NCBI GenBank assembly: GCA_028824125.1
Contig: JAPPES010000032.1
Location: forward strand, 1-64,000
Source: Candidatus Poribacteria bacterium
GTDB lineage: Bacteria; Poribacteria; WGA-4E; WGA-3G
DNA length: 64,000 nt
Direction: 5' to 3'
The position numbers were made by a program, and so were the translations under genes. Shown here piece by piece: positions 62,242 through 64,000 of the stretch (positions are counted from its first letter, which is position 1; the number at the start of each line of letters is the position of its first letter). The notes beneath the pieces are model-generated. The model ran no database searches and had not been told where the DNA came from. It saw only the letters and a list, made by a program, of their open reading frames with translations.

Positions 62242-62754
62242 ATGGTATTTCGGCACATTTTGTTTTTTTCTTTTATAAGCTGCTTGCTTGCAGGATGTGG
62301 GGCAACCAAACTGATTGATATTCCGAAAAGCAGTTCTGCGCTTCAACTCACCTATGAACAGAAGAAAATAATCCAACCTAAACTCAAACTTATTCGTGAT
62401 ATTGTTGATGATTACGACTTTGAGAAGAAGCAGCTGGATGGAGATTTGAGAGAATATCGTGCCCTGGCAAGTGATAGGAGACTTTACCGTTACGACGGCG
62501 GACTGAGCACTACACAAAGGCAACGTAGTCTTAACCAGATTCGCACCAAAGTGAGGAAATTCCTTTCACAAAGAAGCACATTGCTCAAAGAAATTGAAAA
62601 ACTCTTGCAAGAAATTCACGCTGAACTTACTGCTGAGCAAAAAGTTGCTTTCACTGAACTTAAAATGCCTGAATTAGAGATACCACGCGCCCTACGGCGC
62701 GACCCACATGCTGATCTACGTCGTATTCCGAGACATCTGATAGGCGTGCAATAG
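62242..62754 (+). CDS. Lipoprotein of unknown function (Spy/CpxP-like pattern)
   Basis: A 170-residue protein with a clear lipoprotein signal (ISCLLAGC). The rest is mostly helical and charged, with two LT-x-x-Q segments (LTYEQKKIIQPKL and LTAEQKVAFTELKM) like those of periplasmic Spy/CpxP-type proteins. That resemblance is weak. It ends one base before the convergent methylase gene. Confidence 0.7.
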   Translation: MVFRHILFFSFISCLLAGCGATKLIDIPKSSSALQLTYEQKKIIQPKLKLIRDIVDDYDFEKKQLDGDLREYRALASDRRLYRYDGGLSTTQRQRSLNQIRTKVRKFLSQRSTLLKEIEKLLQEIHAELTAEQKVAFTELKMPELEIPRALRRDPHADLRRIPRHLIGVQ

Positions 62755-62755
62755 T

Positions 62756-63910
62756 TCAAGCGTCCATATTAGTCGTTAATTTCTCAAGCAAGAAAAGGAA
62801 TTCTCGGTTCGGTTTTTCAGCTGCGCCCACCCATTCAAGTGTCCATCTCATATCTGCCATGACGTTCCGTTTGTAATTCATTTCAACAACAGCGAGGAGT
62901 TTCCCGTTTTCTTGCATCACTTCGTTGAGTTCTTCGGCAGTAGCACGACCATCAGAACTGTAAGATAGGATAATCCAACGTGCTTGTGTGGCACGAATCA
63001 GTTTTGCTATTGCCTCAACAGCGATGAAACGGCCGTTTGTGTTACGTCGAAACTCCTCAAATACGGATGCAGAAAGTTGATCAGACGTATCCTCGCGCCG
63101 TTTCGCCTTACCGAAAAGCGGCGGTTTGTCGAAAAGAATAATGCTTTTCCAAAGATGGTAATATGCCGCATATCTGACACGAGATGGCGGCATCTTTTCG
63201 TTGTTTGAACCGTAGGGTGGATCAAAATAGGCAAGGTCTACGGATACGCGCGAAACAAGATCAAAGACGTCAGTTTGGCAAACTTTATGGTTTCCTTCTG
63301 ATGTAAAGACTTTTGGCACTTCAAGCACCAATTCTTTATAGGCGCGAGGTGCCCAATCTTTGAGGTAGGCAGAGAAATGTCCAAGCGTACTGTCAACGCG
63401 ATCTAATCCTAAAATTAGGCTTGTCAGGGCAACCGCTTTATCAACTGGATCAAGACAAAGATTTTCAATTTCCTGTCGAATCGCATCTAATTTACGGGTA
63501 TTGTGTAACTGCCACGGTTTTTTGAGTCCATCTGTTTGGATTGCACACCCGTCGTTGACATGTCCACCGTAATGTTCTGTGAACCACCCATCAATCGTTG
63601 GCACAGCGTTTAAGTGGTTAATAAGCGGTTGATATTCTGATGGATGTTTTGTGTTGAGAAGGTAGCAAGTTCCAAAAACTTCTGACCACGGGGCGATGTC
63701 GTTGCAGATAACGGTATAGCCGAGTTTGGCGAATGCTTGTGAGACACGGGTTGTGCCTGAAAAACCGTCTAATATTGTCTTGGCGTCAACTTTTTGGGTG
63801 AGTTGGAGTATTTGAGGGATAAGTTTTAGTTTAGAGCCTGCGTACTTTATACCTTCTGTGGATGGCACATAAAGTGCCGGTTCATCAAAAAGGGAAAGTA
63901 GATCCGTCAT
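62756..63910 (-). CDS. DNA adenine methylase, D12 class
   Basis: A 384-residue N6-adenine methyltransferase. The N-terminal IKYAGSKLKLIPQI is the AdoMet-binding motif X/I region typical of D12-class enzymes, followed by KTILDGFSGTTRVSQAFAKLGY (motif I). YFDPPYGSNNEKMPP is motif IV. A long variable region lies between. Its target site is unknown. A second minus-strand gene ends 30 bases upstream, perhaps a partner restriction component. Confidence 0.9.
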   Translation of the reverse strand: MTDLLSLFDEPALYVPSTEGIKYAGSKLKLIPQILQLTQKVDAKTILDGFSGTTRVSQAFAKLGYTVICNDIAPWSEVFGTCYLLNTKHPSEYQPLINHLNAVPTIDGWFTEHYGGHVNDGCAIQTDGLKKPWQLHNTRKLDAIRQEIENLCLDPVDKAVALTSLILGLDRVDSTLGHFSAYLKDWAPRAYKELVLEVPKVFTSEGNHKVCQTDVFDLVSRVSVDLAYFDPPYGSNNEKMPPSRVRYAAYYHLWKSIILFDKPPLFGKAKRREDTSDQLSASVFEEFRRNTNGRFIAVEAIAKLIRATQARWIILSYSSDGRATAEELNEVMQENGKLLAVVEMNYKRNVMADMRWTLEWVGAAEKPNREFLFLLEKLTTNMDA

Positions 63911-63940
63911 AGTCTTATTCCCGACTTCTGCTTCAAGGTT

Positions 63941-64000
63941 TCAACGGCCAACCTCCCATGCCAAATGCTGTAATTCTGGGCCGATGAGTTTTTCCCACGC
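63941..64000 (-). CDS. C-terminal end of a gene cut by the window edge
   Basis: The last 19 codons plus TGA read AWEKLIGPELQHLAWEVGR. The gene continues beyond the window; 30 bases separate its stop from the D12 methylase start. Too short to name. Confidence 0.4.
   Translation of the reverse strand, partial: AWEKLIGPELQHLAWEVGR

Overview
The window looks like a chromosomal segment of a marine, Gram-negative-type bacterium, most likely Candidatus Poribacteria or a close relative. This is inferred from gene content: two secreted proteins end in tandem dockerin-type calcium motifs followed by a NYPNPFNPETWIPYQL-type C-terminal sorting/Ig-like domain, an ECF sigma factor is fused to a membrane anchor and BNR-type propeller, LamG and PQQ-type propeller proteins are frequent, and many short palindromic mobile repeats lie between genes. 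Base composition is moderately AT-rich and both strands are used. Family names below are from recall of motifs; no database search was run.

Layout. 1-616 is a repeat-rich gap. 617-6788 (minus) holds a branched-chain amino-acid-type binding lipoprotein, a broken DNA methyltransferase, a small ORF and a riboflavin operon (ribD-ribE-ribBA-ribH) headed by a peroxiredoxin whose catalytic cysteine codon is an in-frame TGA, i.e. a probable selenoprotein. 7.2-7.9 kb is a toxin-antitoxin (TA) pair. 8.0-11.5 kb (minus) holds a polysaccharide flippase, tsaB and a SirB1/TPR protein. A tRNA-Ala(GGC) and a decayed ISAs1-family element follow. 12.7-22.9 kb (plus) has an orphan PhoB-like regulator, an SDR, a LamG protein, the sigma-TM-BNR fusion and a three-gene PQQ-propeller/lipoprotein operon. 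22.9-28.8 kb mixes a PD-(D/E)XK-like protein, three TA-like pairs and an acyl-adenylating enzyme, a propeller and an ALDH-type reductase. Two of these TA pairs sit between an intact gene and a diverged copy of that gene's 3' end.

28.9-46.1 kb is a long plus-strand surface-polysaccharide locus: beta-helix lipoprotein, GT4 glycosyltransferase, sulfatase, FG-GAP/UnbV protein, NAD-dependent epimerase, MurJ-like flippase, four sulfotransferases, an O-antigen ligase/polymerase and an arabinofuranosidase-like glycosidase, closed by a strong terminator. Together these suggest synthesis, export and remodelling of a sulfated glycan. 46.3-64 kb is mostly housekeeping and metabolism: TlpA-like thioredoxin, enolase-superfamily enzyme, bioD, a GlmU-like nucleotidyltransferase, LarA, minCDE, HAD phosphatase, sugar-type ABC ATPase, membrane gluzincin peptidase, M32 carboxypeptidase, a lipoprotein and a D12-class adenine methylase at the right edge.

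The gaps contain at least five families of small palindromic elements with terminal inverted repeats. In one case an 81-bp element is inserted in a second repeat with a TA target duplication, giving direct evidence of mobility.
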